Positions 44,636 through 53,782 of a stretch of DNA of 64,000 nucleotides are shown here, piece by piece. A program made the translations under genes and the position numbers. The DNA is taken from NCBI RefSeq assembly GCF_000744705.1, contig NZ_JQML01000001.1, positions 3,234,017 to 3,298,016 on the forward strand, in the 5' to 3' direction. Numbering within the stretch: the stretch's first letter is position 1; each line of letters starts with the position of its first letter. The stretch comes from Streptacidiphilus albus JL83 (GTDB lineage: Bacteria > Actinomycetota > Actinomycetes > Streptomycetales > Streptomycetaceae). The notes under the pieces were generated by a model. That model ran no database searches. It had not been told where the DNA came from and was given only the letters and a program-made list of their open reading frames with translations.

Positions 44636-46003
44636 CTAGAACGGACCATCCTGTTCCGGATATGCGGGGAACCGTTCCAGCAGTTCCCGCACCTCACGGC
44701 CGACCGCCGACCGCTCCGCCGCACCCGCCGCCGTGGACCCGTCGGCCCGCAGCGCCCGGCCCACCAGTACCGCGACGGTCCGCATTTCCGCAGGTCCCAG
44801 CCCCTGGGTGGTGACAGAGGCGGTCCCCGCCCTGACCCCGGAGGCCAGCGCCGGGGGCGCCTCCTCGTACGGCACCGCGCAGTGGCCGAGCAGCAGCCCG
44901 GCCGCCTCGCAGCGGTGTTCGACCTCGTGCCCGGTCAGCCCGGACGGCCGGGCGTCCGCGGTGACCAGGTGGGTGTCGGTGCCGCCGGTCAGCGGGCACA
45001 GGCCCTCCGCCGCCAGCGCCTCGGCCAGAACCTGGGCGTTCGCCACTGCTTCCTGTGCGTATGCCCTGAATTCCGGGGTCGACGCGTGGCCGAGCGCCAG
45101 TGCCTTGGCCGCCAGTACGTTCACGGCCGGCCCGCCCTGGGTGAACGGCGAGACCGCCCGGTCCAGCCGCTCCGCGAGCTCGGCCGTGCACAGCAGCAGT
45201 CCGCCGTGCGGACCGCCGAGCAGCTTGTGGGTGACCCCGCAGACCAGGTCCGCGTACGGCACCGGGGATCCGCCGATCCCGGCGGCGACCAACCCGATCG
45301 TCTGCGAGACGTCCGCCACCAGATAGGCCCCGACCTCGTCCGCGATCTCGCGGAAGGCCGGCCAGTCGAGCTGCCGGGGGTAGGAGATCGCCCCGGCCAC
45401 GATCGCCTTGGGGCGGACCGCGCGGGCCAGCCGGCGCACCTGGTCGAGGTCGATCCGCCCGTCGTCGGCGCGGACCCCGTAGCCGGTGATGTCGAACCAG
45501 CGTCCGGAGAAGTTGGCCCGGGAGCCGTGGGTGAGGTGGCCGCCGTGCGGCAGCGACATCGCCAGCACCGCGTCGCCCGGGCGCAGCAGCGCCGCGTAGG
45601 CGGCGAGCACGGCGGCGGTGCCGCTGGACGGCTGGACGTTCGCGTGGTCGGCACCGAACAGCGCCTTCGCCCGGTCGACCGCGAGCCGCTCCACGGCGTC
45701 GGCCTGGGCGCAGCCGGTGTGGTGCCGACGGCCCGGGTAGCCCTCGGCGTACTTGTCGGCGAAGACGCTGCCGAGCAGGGCCCGGACGGCGGGCGGGGAG
45801 ATGTTCTCACCGGCCAGCAGGTCCAGCTGGGTCCGGCGGCGTTCGGCCTCGGCGCCGAGGATCGCCGCCAGCGCGGGGTCCGCGGCGAGCGAGGAGCCTG
45901 CGGTCGGGGCGGGGTCTGCGGTCGGGGCGGGGTCCGGGGCGGGGGCGGGCTCCGTCGCCGGGACCGTGGTCGGGTCCTCCGTGGAGGTGGTGACCGGTGC
46001 CAT
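44636..46003 (-). CDS. Serine hydroxymethyltransferase-like PLP enzyme with altered active site
   Basis: The 455-residue protein is a fold-type I PLP enzyme of the SHMT family. The PLP lysine is Lys260 (GVTHKLLGGPHGG), the cofactor aspartate Asp231, and the carboxylate-binding Arg391 (SGVRAGT) is kept. Against E. coli GlyA, Ser35 is Gly65, Tyr64-Tyr65 are His94-His95 (GRRHHTG) and the PLP-stacking His203 is Gln234 (DVSQT). The first 45 residues are a Pro/Ala-rich extension. It is probably a paralogue of the housekeeping GlyA with changed substrate or reaction, not the main folate enzyme. It stands upstream of wecA on the same strand. Confidence 0.82.
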   Translation of the reverse strand: MAPVTTSTEDPTTVPATEPAPAPDPAPTADPAPTAGSSLAADPALAAILGAEAERRRTQLDLLAGENISPPAVRALLGSVFADKYAEGYPGRRHHTGCAQADAVERLAVDRAKALFGADHANVQPSSGTAAVLAAYAALLRPGDAVLAMSLPHGGHLTHGSRANFSGRWFDITGYGVRADDGRIDLDQVRRLARAVRPKAIVAGAISYPRQLDWPAFREIADEVGAYLVADVSQTIGLVAAGIGGSPVPYADLVCGVTHKLLGGPHGGLLLCTAELAERLDRAVSPFTQGGPAVNVLAAKALALGHASTPEFRAYAQEAVANAQVLAEALAAEGLCPLTGGTDTHLVTADARPSGLTGHEVEHRCEAAGLLLGHCAVPYEEAPPALASGVRAGTASVTTQGLGPAEMRTVAVLVGRALRADGSTAAGAAERSAVGREVRELLERFPAYPEQDGPF

Positions 46004-46081
46004 CGCTCTCGCCTCGCTCCTGGCGCTGCCCCAGTGGTCTTTCGAAGCAACTCTAGGTCGGGAGAAACGGTCCTGCTCGGT

Positions 46082-46861
46082 CTAGACGGTCACTCGGGCG
46101 ACGCCGGTCAGCGCGGTGACGATCGGGTCGAGCGCGTCGAAGATCTCCTCGCCGCAGTTGCGGAACATCCCCAGCGGCGCCCCGTAGGGGTCGTCCACCT
46201 CGTCCGCCTCCGGGGTCGCCGCCAGCAGCCAGCCGCGCAGCGCCGCCGCCGCGCTCACCAGGGCGCGGGCCCGGGTGGCCATCTCGCCGGGCTGCTCGGA
46301 GGCGTCCGGGAGGGTCGCCGGGTCTATCGCCCGCACCAGCCGGGTGAACTCCTTGAGGGTGAAGGTCCGCAGTCCGGCCGCGTGGCCCATGGAGATCACC
46401 TGGGCCCGGTGGTCCAGGGTGGCGGTCAGCACCAGGTCCGCGCCGACGACATGCTCGTCCAGCAGCTCCCGGCCGACGAAGCCGAAGGGGTCGGCGCCGT
46501 ACTCGGCGAGGATCTCGGCGGCGTTGGGCTCCATCGGCGCGCCCTCGTGGCCCCAGGTGCCGGCGCTCTCCACCAGGATGTCCCCGGTCCCGGTGCCGAG
46601 CCGGTGGTCCAGCTCGTGCCGGGTCAGCCGTTCGGCGATGGGCGAGCGGCAGACGCTGCCGGTACAGACGTAGAGGATCTTGAAGGGACCGGTCCTGGGG
46701 TCCGCGCCGCCGTAGTAGGGGCGCGGTGCGGGACGGGCGTGGCGGCCGACCGACAGGGAACCGCCCAAGGGAATGACGGAACCGGACGGCGCCCCCCGTT
46801 GGGGCCCGACTCCGTGCGCTCCGTGCGCTCCGCTGCGGCTGTTCCGGCTGGGGTCGATCAC
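46082..46861 (-). CDS. Low-molecular-weight protein tyrosine phosphatase-like protein
   Basis: The 259-residue product has a low-complexity N-terminal region (1-58) followed by the phosphatase fold (about 60-255) with P-loop VCTGSVCRSP: nucleophile Cys66 and Arg72 are present, but the loop Asn is Ser69. The acid Asp is in DDPYG. Such enzymes dephosphorylate tyrosine or arginine residues or exopolysaccharide kinases. The GTG start overlaps the tsaC stop (GTGA), so both are co-translated, as is common in actinobacteria. Confidence 0.87.
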   Translation of the reverse strand: MIDPSRNSRSGAHGAHGVGPQRGAPSGSVIPLGGSLSVGRHARPAPRPYYGGADPRTGPFKILYVCTGSVCRSPIAERLTRHELDHRLGTGTGDILVESAGTWGHEGAPMEPNAAEILAEYGADPFGFVGRELLDEHVVGADLVLTATLDHRAQVISMGHAAGLRTFTLKEFTRLVRAIDPATLPDASEQPGEMATRARALVSAAAALRGWLLAATPEADEVDDPYGAPLGMFRNCGEEIFDALDPIVTALTGVARVTV

Positions 46862-47508
46862 CTGCCGGCCTCCACCAGGTCGGGTACCACCTCGCGGAGC
46901 TGCGCAGCGGTGACCGCGCCAGCTCGCAGCAGCACCGGGACCCGCCCGGTGACGTCGACGATGGAGGAGGGCATGCCGTGGTCCGCACGGCCCCCGTCCA
47001 GGTAGATCGAGACCTTGTCGCCGAGCTGCTCCTGGGCCTCGTCGCAGTCGGCCGGGGAGGGGCCGCCGGTCAGGTTGGCGCTGGAGACCGCGAGCGGTCC
47101 GGTGGTGTTCAGCAGCTCGATGGCGACCGGGTGCAGCGGCATCCGGATCGCCACGGTGCCCCGGGCGTCGCCCAGGTCCCAGCGCAGCGAGGGCTGGTGC
47201 CGGGTGACCAGGGTCAGCCCGCCCGGCCAGAAGGCGTCGACCAGTTCCCAGGCGGACTCGCTGAAGTCGCTGACCAGCCCGTGCAGCGTGGTCGGCGAAC
47301 CCACCAGCACCGGCGTGGGCATGTTGCGGCCCCGGCCCTTGGCGGCCAGCAGGTCCGCGACGGCGTCGGGCTTGAAGGCGTCCGCGCCCAGCCCGTAGAC
47401 GGTGTCGGTCGGCAGCACGACCAGCTCGCCGCGGCGGATCGCCGAGGCGGCCTCGCGCAGTCCGGACGCGCGGTCGCTCGGATCGGCACAGTCGTAGCGG
47501 CGGCTCAT
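46858..47508 (-). CDS. tsaC: L-threonylcarbamoyladenylate synthase (Sua5/YrdC/TsaC)
   Basis: The 216-residue protein has the YrdC fold with LVVLPTDTVYGLGADA, AAKGRGRNMP and PLAVSSANLTGGPSP. It makes the activated threonylcarbamate used to form t6A37 on ANN-reading tRNAs. It lacks the extra Sua5 C-terminal domain, so TsaC is the better name. It is co-transcribed between prmC and the phosphatase gene. Confidence 0.94.
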   Translation of the reverse strand: MSRRYDCADPSDRASGLREAASAIRRGELVVLPTDTVYGLGADAFKPDAVADLLAAKGRGRNMPTPVLVGSPTTLHGLVSDFSESAWELVDAFWPGGLTLVTRHQPSLRWDLGDARGTVAIRMPLHPVAIELLNTTGPLAVSSANLTGGPSPADCDEAQEQLGDKVSIYLDGGRADHGMPSSIVDVTGRVPVLLRAGAVTAAQLREVVPDLVEAGR

Positions 47509-47602
47509 CGGTGCTGGCCCCTTTCGTGGGCTTCCTGGGCGGGCGCGGTGCGGTCGGTGCGGGCAGTGCTGGCCGCGTCGGCGCGGTCAGGGTGGACGAA
47601 GG

Positions 47603-48469
47603 TCACGGCGCGGCTCTGCGCGCGGTGGCGAAGCGCGGCCGGTTGTTCAGGTCGCGGTGGTCGGCCGCGTCGGTCCAGCCGGACTCCTCGCGGAAGATCC
47701 ACGGGACCAGTCCGCCCTGGGTGTCGGCGTGCTCGATGACCACCACCCCGCCGGGCCGCAGCAGCCGCGCGGCGACCTTCTCGATCCCCCTGATGGTGTC
47801 CAGCCCGTCCTCGCCGGAGAACAGCGCCAGCTCCGGGTCGTGGTCCCGGGCCTCCGGGGCGACGTACTCCCACTCGGTCAGCGGGATGTACGGGGGGTTG
47901 CTGATCACCAGGTCGAAGCGGCCGTTCAGCTCCGGCTGGTCGGCGAAGGCCTTGGTGGCGTCGCCCTGGGTCAGGTTGATCCGCGGGGCGTCCGGGCTGG
48001 CGTCGACGTTCCGCCGGGCCCAGGCGTACGCCTGGTCGGACAGCTCGACCGCGTGCACCCTGCTGCGCGGCACCTCCTGGGCCAGCGCCAGCGCGATCGC
48101 GCCGGAGCCCGTGCACAGGTCCACCACCAGCGGCTCGGCCACGTCCATGGAGCGCAGGGCGTCTATGGCCCAGCCGACCACCGACTCGGTCTCCGGACGC
48201 GGCACGAAGACCCCGGGCCCCACCTGGAGCTCCAGGTAGCGGAAGAAGGCCCGGCCGGTGATGTGCTGCAGCGGCTCCCGGGCCTCGCGTCGGGAGATGA
48301 CCTCCCAGTAGCGGGCGTCGAACTCGGAGTCGGCGACGGTGTGCAGCTCGCCGCGCTTGACCTCGTGGACGTACGCGGCCAGCTCCTCCGCGTCGAAACG
48401 CGGCGAAGGCACGCCTGCGGCAGCCAACCGCTGGGTGGCCTGGGCCACCTCGGCGAGCAGCAGGTTCAC
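47603..48469 (-). CDS. prmC: Release factor glutamine methyltransferase
   Basis: The 288-residue SAM-dependent enzyme methylates the GGQ glutamine of release factors. The SAM site DLCTGSGAIALALA and the catalytic NPPYIPLTEW are intact. It follows prfA, its substrate's gene, by 34 bases. The start is GTG. Confidence 0.95.
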   Translation of the reverse strand: MNLLLAEVAQATQRLAAAGVPSPRFDAEELAAYVHEVKRGELHTVADSEFDARYWEVISRREAREPLQHITGRAFFRYLELQVGPGVFVPRPETESVVGWAIDALRSMDVAEPLVVDLCTGSGAIALALAQEVPRSRVHAVELSDQAYAWARRNVDASPDAPRINLTQGDATKAFADQPELNGRFDLVISNPPYIPLTEWEYVAPEARDHDPELALFSGEDGLDTIRGIEKVAARLLRPGGVVVIEHADTQGGLVPWIFREESGWTDAADHRDLNNRPRFATARRAAP

Positions 48470-48503
48470 TGCGTACCTCCTCGGATCCGGGATCGGGCTG
48501 TCG

Positions 48504-49580
48504 TCAGTTGTTCTGGGCTGCGGCTTCGAGGCGCGCGGTGGCGTCGGCGTCGACCGCCGACTGGATGATCGGGTCCAGCTCGCCGCCGAGGACCTGGTCC
48601 AGGTTGTACGCCTTGAAGCCGGTCCGGTGGTCCGAGATCCGGTTCTCCGGGAAGTTGTAGGTGCGGATCCGCTCGGAGCGGTCCACGCTGCGCACCTGGC
48701 TGCGACGGGCGTCGCTGGCCTCCTGGTCGGCCTCCTCCTGGGCGGCCGCGAGGATCCGCGAGCGCAGGATCCGCATCGCCTGCTCCTTGTTCTGGAGCTG
48801 GCTCTTCTGATTCTGGCAGGAGGAGACGATGCCGGTGGGGAGGTGGGTGATCCGGACCGCCGAGTCGGTGGTGTTGACCGACTGGCCGCCGGGGCCCGAG
48901 GAGCGGTAGACGTCGATCCGCAGGTCGTTGGCGTTGATCTCGATCTCGACGTCCTCCGCCTCCGGGGTGACCAGCACGCCGGCCGCGGAGGTGTGGATCC
49001 GGCCCTGCGACTCGGTCGCCGGCACCCGCTGCACCCGGTGCACGCCGCCCTCGTACTTCAGCCGAGCCCACACGCCCTGGCCGGGCTCGGTGCCACGGGC
49101 CTTCACCGAGACCTGGACGTCCTTGTAGCCGCCGAGGTCGGACTCGTTGGCGTCGATGATCTCGGTCTTCCAGCCGACCTTCTCCGCGTAGCGGAGGTAC
49201 ATCCGCAGCAGGTCCCCGGCGAACAGCGCCGACTCCTCACCGCCCTCGCCCGCCTTGACCTCAAGGATCACGTCCTTGTCGTCGTTGGGGTCGCGCGGGA
49301 CCAGCAGCAGCCGCAGGTCCTCGGTGAGTTCGTCGCGCCGCTGCTCCAGCGACTTGATCTCGGCGTAGAAGTCCGGGTCGTCGGCGGCCAGCTCGCGGGC
49401 GGTCTCGATGTCCTCGCCGGTCTGCCGCCAGGCGCGGTAGGCGGCGGTGATCGGGGTCAGCTCGGCGTAGCGCTTGGAGAGCCTGCGCGCCTCGCCCTGG
49501 TCCGCGTGGACCGCCGGATCCGCCAGCCGCTCCTCGAGAACCGCGTGCTCGCTCAGGAGCTCCTCGACTGCCTCGAACAT
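48504..49580 (-). CDS. prfA: Peptide chain release factor 1
   Basis: The 358-residue factor reads UAA and UAG. The stop-codon recognition region [14 protein letters not shown] carries the PxT tripeptide of RF1, and the peptidyl-transfer motif GPGGQSVN holds the methylated glutamine. The ATG at 49580 ([12 protein letters not shown]) is the family start. prmC follows directly. Confidence 0.97.
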   Translation of the reverse strand: MFEAVEELLSEHAVLEERLADPAVHADQGEARRLSKRYAELTPITAAYRAWRQTGEDIETARELAADDPDFYAEIKSLEQRRDELTEDLRLLLVPRDPNDDKDVILEVKAGEGGEESALFAGDLLRMYLRYAEKVGWKTEIIDANESDLGGYKDVQVSVKARGTEPGQGVWARLKYEGGVHRVQRVPATESQGRIHTSAAGVLVTPEAEDVEIEINANDLRIDVYRSSGPGGQSVNTTDSAVRITHLPTGIVSSCQNQKSQLQNKEQAMRILRSRILAAAQEEADQEASDARRSQVRSVDRSERIRTYNFPENRISDHRTGFKAYNLDQVLGGELDPIIQSAVDADATARLEAAAQNN

Positions 49581-49749
49581 GGGGCTGTGCCTTCTTCCGA
49601 CGTACGTGGGGTGCAAACGGGGGCGGACGATCAGGACCGGCGCGGGTGGGACCGCAGCGGGGCAACGCGAACGGCGCCGACCGGAAGCGTCCCTGCTGTC
49701 CTTGGAGAAAGTGCAGAAGGGAACGCGCCCGACCGGCGCCGAAAGGTCG

Positions 49750-49980
49750 CTAGCCCTGCTTGTGGCTGGCGGCGTGCTGCTTGCCGAAGCGGGCCTCGAA
49801 GCGGGCGACACGGCCACCGGTGTCCATGATCTTCTGCTTGCCGGTGTAGAAGGGGTGGCAGTTCGAGCAGATTTCGGCGCGCATCACGCCGGAGGGCTCG
49901 GTGCTGCGGGTGGTGAACTCGTTGCCACAGGTGCAGGTGACCTGGGTGACCACGTAGGTCGGGTGGATCTCGGACTTCAA
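49750..49980 (-). CDS. rpmE: Ribosomal protein bL31, zinc-binding form, TTG start
   Basis: The 76-residue protein is the zinc (C+) form with Cys16, Cys18, Cys38 and Cys41 and the conserved [17 protein letters not shown]. The start codon is TTG, preceded by GGAG at the right distance; no ATG or GTG is available in frame close by. The family start (MK.EIHP) fixes this choice. It heads the prfA-prmC-tsaC group. Confidence 0.95.
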   Translation of the reverse strand: MKSEIHPTYVVTQVTCTCGNEFTTRSTEPSGVMRAEICSNCHPFYTGKQKIMDTGGRVARFEARFGKQHAASHKQG

Positions 49981-50142
49981 GGGGTGCTCCTAGGTTCGGG
50001 AGGGCTCCGGGTCGGACGGCGGGTTGCCGTTCGTGAACCGGGACCGACGTACCAGTCTGCCAGCACTGGCCGCATCTCCCCAAACCGGGAACGGGCCGCG
50101 GATATTCCGACGTGTACACGATCACCGTCGACCCTGGCGCGG

Positions 50143-51489
50143 CTACCGGGCCGCGCCCGCGGGGGCGCCCGGCGTGGTGCCAGGCGCCAGGGCTGCGGCC
50201 CCGGTCACCGCCCCTGGCGGGGTCGCACCGGAGGCCCCGGCGGTGGCGGCTGCGGAGGCCGTGGCCGAGGCCGCCGCCGGGGGCGCCGTGGCCGTGCCGG
50301 GGGCCGTGGAGGGGGTCGTGGAGGGGGTCGTGGAGGGGGTCGTGGAGGGGGTCGTCGAGGCGGAGTCGGCCGGGTTGGCGATCTGCAGCGCCAGGACCGA
50401 GGCGGGGATCGGCTGCCCGTTCTGCAGCGCCGTCCACAGTGCGGTGGCCTGCGGCTCCAGCGCCACCAGCCGGTTGGGGTCGCTGGGGGCCACCGTCGTG
50501 GGCATGGTCACCGAGGTGATGTCGCCGGCGCCGATCCCCTTCAGGCCCTCCGCGAAGGAGATCAGCGAGGCCACCGAGCCCAGGTCGCTGTCGGTGGTCA
50601 GCGCACTGGTGGCGGTGTCGGCCAGGTCGTACAGCTTGGCCGGGTTGCCGAGCAGGTCGAGTCCTTCGGCCTGGGTCAGGATCGACCTGACCATCTGCTG
50701 CTGGAGCTCGATCCGGCCCAGGTCGCTGCCGTCCCCCACGCCGTGCCGGGTGCGGACGAAGGCGAGGGCCTGGTCACCGTCGAGGTGGTGGGTACCGGCC
50801 GGGAGGTGGAGCCCGCTCAGGTCGTCGTCGATCGGCACGGTGGTGGTGACCGTCACCCCGCCCAGGGCGTCGATCAGCTTGGCGAAGCCGGAGAAGTCGA
50901 CCTCGACGAAGTGGTCCATCCGCAGGCCGGTCATCGACTCCACCGTCTTCACCGCGCAGACCGGTCCGCCGACCTCGTAGGCGGTGTTGAACATCACGCC
51001 GTCCACGGCCGGCAGCTCGCCGCCGGTCGGGCTGCCGGTGCTGCTGCTGGTACTGGTGCAGGAGGGCCGGCTGACCAGGGTGTCCCGGGGGATGCTGACC
51101 ACGTCCGCCTTGGTGTGCTGCTCGTTGACGTGGACGATCATCGCGGTGTCGGAGCGCGCCGTGCCGTCGGTGGGCCCTCCGGCCAGCTGCCGGTTGGCCC
51201 CGGAGCGCGAGTCGGAACCCAGCACCAGGATGTCCATCGCACCGCTGCTGGACGCCGAGGGGCGGTCGCTGCCCAGCGCCCCGGAGATGTCCACGGTCCG
51301 CAGGTTGCGGTTGAGCTTCCAGTACAGGAGCCCGCCGCCGACGGCCGCCAGCAGCACCAGCCCGCCGGTGACCCAGGCGAGGCCGAGCAGCAGCCGGCGC
51401 CGTCGGCTGCGCGGCGGCCGCGGGGGCTGCTGTTCCGGCTGCGTCGGCAGCTGCTCCGGCTGCGGCGGCTGCGGTGACTCGTCGTTCAT
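50143..51489 (-). CDS. LytR-CpsA-Psr (LCP) family cell-wall glycopolymer ligase
   Basis: The 448-residue protein has a Pro/Gln-rich cytoplasmic start, a transmembrane helix (about 35-60) and an extracellular LCP domain with DILVLGSDSRSG, ARSDTAMIVHVN, SIPRDTLVS and the histidine-arginine FVRTRHG motif. LCP proteins transfer lipid-linked glycopolymers onto peptidoglycan. The last 80 residues are Thr/Pro/Ala-rich and include four exact TTPS repeats (50305-50352). GGGAG precedes the ATG. Confidence 0.93.
   Translation of the reverse strand: MNDESPQPPQPEQLPTQPEQQPPRPPRSRRRRLLLGLAWVTGGLVLLAAVGGGLLYWKLNRNLRTVDISGALGSDRPSASSSGAMDILVLGSDSRSGANRQLAGGPTDGTARSDTAMIVHVNEQHTKADVVSIPRDTLVSRPSCTSTSSSTGSPTGGELPAVDGVMFNTAYEVGGPVCAVKTVESMTGLRMDHFVEVDFSGFAKLIDALGGVTVTTTVPIDDDLSGLHLPAGTHHLDGDQALAFVRTRHGVGDGSDLGRIELQQQMVRSILTQAEGLDLLGNPAKLYDLADTATSALTTDSDLGSVASLISFAEGLKGIGAGDITSVTMPTTVAPSDPNRLVALEPQATALWTALQNGQPIPASVLALQIANPADSASTTPSTTPSTTPSTTPSTAPGTATAPPAAASATASAAATAGASGATPPGAVTGAAALAPGTTPGAPAGAAR
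50305..50352. repeat. Four perfect 12-base tandem repeats in the LCP tail
   Basis: CGTGGAGGGGGT occurs four times in a row. On the coding strand it encodes TTPS repeats of the secreted tail. Being perfect at nucleotide level it is likely length-variable between strains. Confidence 0.85.
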
Positions 51490-51550
51490 CGCGCTCCCGT
51501 CCGTACCTGCCTGGGCCGTTCTGTGCATTCTCGTACGGACCCGGACGCAC

Positions 51551-51583
51551 CGCAGCCCCGGACCGAGTCGGTCCGGGGCTGCG
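51551..51583 (-). terminator. Terminator after rho
   Basis: CGCAGCCCCGGACC (51551-51564) pairs perfectly with GGTCCGGGGCTGCG (51570-51583) around a 5-base loop, 22 bases past the rho stop on the minus strand. The pairing continues outward with a one-sided bulge. Confidence 0.85.
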
Positions 51584-51604
51584 GCGGTGCCGTTCGGGGC
51601 AGGG

Positions 51605-53782
51605 TCAGTCGCCCTGGCCCGGCGTCGTCTTGGCGATCTGCATCAGGAACTCGGCGTTGCTGGAGGTCTTCTTCATCTTGTCCACCAGCAGCTCGATGGC
51701 CTGCTGCGAGTCGAGCGCGTGCAGCACCCGGCGGAGCTTCCAGACGATCGACAGCTCCTCGGCGCCGAGCAGGATCTCCTCCTTGCGGGTGCTGGACGCG
51801 TCGACGTCCACCGCCGGGAAGATCCGCTTGTCCGCGAGCTTGCGGTCGAGCTTGAGCTCCATGTTGCCGGTGCCCTTGAACTCCTCGAAGATCACGTCGT
51901 CCATCCGCGAGCCGGTGTCGACCAGCGCGGTGGCGATGATGGTCAGCGAGCCGCCGTTCTCGATGTTGCGCGCCGCACCGAAGAACTTCTTCGGCGGGTA
52001 GAGCGCGGTCGAGTCGACACCACCGGACAGGATGCGCCCGGAGGTCGGGGCCGCCAGGTTGTAGGCGCGGCCCAGACGGGTGATCGAGTCCAGCAGCACG
52101 ACCACGTCGTGGCCCAGCTCCACCAGCCGCTTGGCCCGCTCGATGGCGAGCTCGGCGACGGTGGTGTGGTCCTCGGCCGGACGGTCGAAGGTCGAGGAGA
52201 TGACCTCGCCCTTGACCGAGCGCTGCATGTCGGTGACCTCTTCCGGACGCTCGTCGACCAGGACGACCATCAGGTGGCACTCGGGGTTGTTGTGGGTGAT
52301 CGCGTTGGCGATCGCCTGCATGATCATCGTCTTGCCGGTCTTCGGCTGGGCGACGATCAGACCGCGCTGGCCCTTGCCGATCGGCGTCACCAGGTCGATG
52401 ATCCGGGTCGTGATGACCCCCGGATCGGTCTCCAGGCGCAGCCGCTCCTGCGGGTACAGCGGGGTGAGCTTGTTGAACTCCGGGCGGTTGCGGCCCGAGT
52501 CGGGCTCGCTGCCGTTCACCGAGTCCAGTCGGACCAGCGCGTTGAACTTCTCGCGGCGCTCGCCGTCCTTGGGCTGGCGCACGGCGCCGGTGATCGCGTC
52601 GCCCTTGCGCAGGCCGTTCTTGCGCACCTGGGCCAGCGAGACGTAGACGTCGTTCGGGCCGGACAGGTAGCCGGAGGTCCGAACGAAGGCGTAGTTGTCC
52701 AGGATGTCCAGGATGCCGGCCACCGGGATCAGCACGTCGTCGTCGTTGACCTGCTGCTCGACCGGGGCGTCGAAGCCGTCCCGGCGGTTGCGGCGGTTGC
52801 GGTCGCGGTAGCGTCCGCGGCGGCGGCCGCCGAACTCGTCGTCCTCCTGGTAGCCGCCCTGGTTGCCCTGGCCCTGCTGGCCCTGGCTCTGTCCCTGGCC
52901 CTGCTGGCCCTGGCCGGCGTTCTGACCCTGGCGGCCCTGGTTGCCCTGGCCGTCCTGGCTCTGGTTGCCGCGGTCGCGGTCCCGGCGGTTGCGCCGCTCA
53001 CCGCGCTCACCGCGCTCGGGGCGGTCGTTGCCGGCACCGCGCTCGCGGCGGTTGTCGCCCTCCGTCTCGGTGGCAACGGCGCCGGAGTTGGTGGCGCCGT
53101 TGCCGGCGTCCTGGCCGCGGTCACGGCGCTCACGGCGCTCACGGCGGCCCTCGCGGCCCTCCGCACCGTCGGTGCGGGGCTGCTCCTGGGCCTGGCGCTC
53201 GCGCACCTCGGTGGCGACCGAGGCCTCGGCCGGGGCGGCCACCGGGGTGGCCGGAGCGGCCTCAGGGGCGGCGGTGGCGCTCAGCGAGGTGGCCGGGGCG
53301 GTGGCGCGGCGGCTGCGGCGCGGGGCCCGCTCCGCGGTCGCGGCGTCACCCGCGACCTGGACCGGGATGTCGATCTGCTGCTGCTCGACGGCGCGCGACC
53401 GAGCGGTGCGGCGGGCCGGAGCGGCCTCGGCGGGCGCCTCGGCGGCTGCCGGGGCGACGGGGGCCGCGGCGGGCGCGGGCTGCTCGGCGACGGGCGCGGC
53501 AGCGGTCTTGGCAGCGCGCGGGGCACGCTTGGCGGGCGCCTCGGTGGCGGCCAGCAGCGGGTCGCCACCGCTCTTCGCCTTGATGGCGTCGATCAGGTCG
53601 CCCTTGCGCATCCGGCCTGTGCCGCTGATGCCGAGGCCGGTGGCGAGCTGCTGCAGCTCTGCGAGCACCATGGCGTTGAGCCCGGTGCCCGTGGTCCGAC
53701 GGCGCTTCGGCGCAGAGGCCGTGTTTGCGTCCGACGCATCAGCGTCCGGGCGCGCGCCCATCAGATCGGTGGTGTCGCTCAC
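51605..53782 (-). CDS. rho: Transcription termination factor Rho with large N-terminal insertion
   Basis: The 725-residue Rho has a short helical N-terminus ([18 protein letters not shown]), then about 260 residues of Ala/Pro-rich, Arg/Glu/Asp-rich and Gln/Gly/Asn-rich low complexity ([17 protein letters not shown]), then the RNA-binding CSD ([18 protein letters not shown]) and the ATPase with VAQPKTGKT and [17 protein letters not shown]. The insertion is typical of high-GC actinobacteria and may help load on structured RNA. AAGGA precedes the GTG; the frame runs open further upstream but without conservation. A leader of about 400 bases is likely. Confidence 0.95.
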   Translation of the reverse strand: MSDTTDLMGARPDADASDANTASAPKRRRTTGTGLNAMVLAELQQLATGLGISGTGRMRKGDLIDAIKAKSGGDPLLAATEAPAKRAPRAAKTAAAPVAEQPAPAAAPVAPAAAEAPAEAAPARRTARSRAVEQQQIDIPVQVAGDAATAERAPRRSRRATAPATSLSATAAPEAAPATPVAAPAEASVATEVRERQAQEQPRTDGAEGREGRRERRERRDRGQDAGNGATNSGAVATETEGDNRRERGAGNDRPERGERGERRNRRDRDRGNQSQDGQGNQGRQGQNAGQGQQGQGQSQGQQGQGNQGGYQEDDEFGGRRRGRYRDRNRRNRRDGFDAPVEQQVNDDDVLIPVAGILDILDNYAFVRTSGYLSGPNDVYVSLAQVRKNGLRKGDAITGAVRQPKDGERREKFNALVRLDSVNGSEPDSGRNRPEFNKLTPLYPQERLRLETDPGVITTRIIDLVTPIGKGQRGLIVAQPKTGKTMIMQAIANAITHNNPECHLMVVLVDERPEEVTDMQRSVKGEVISSTFDRPAEDHTTVAELAIERAKRLVELGHDVVVLLDSITRLGRAYNLAAPTSGRILSGGVDSTALYPPKKFFGAARNIENGGSLTIIATALVDTGSRMDDVIFEEFKGTGNMELKLDRKLADKRIFPAVDVDASSTRKEEILLGAEELSIVWKLRRVLHALDSQQAIELLVDKMKKTSSNAEFLMQIAKTTPGQGD

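Noticed and set aside
44787..44830. Loss of the carboxylate-binding Arg in the SHMT-like enzyme (TTQG for TTRG)
   Set aside because: Counting along E. coli GlyA places Arg363 in the SGIR motif, which is kept here as SGVR; the Gln is at a later, non-catalytic position.
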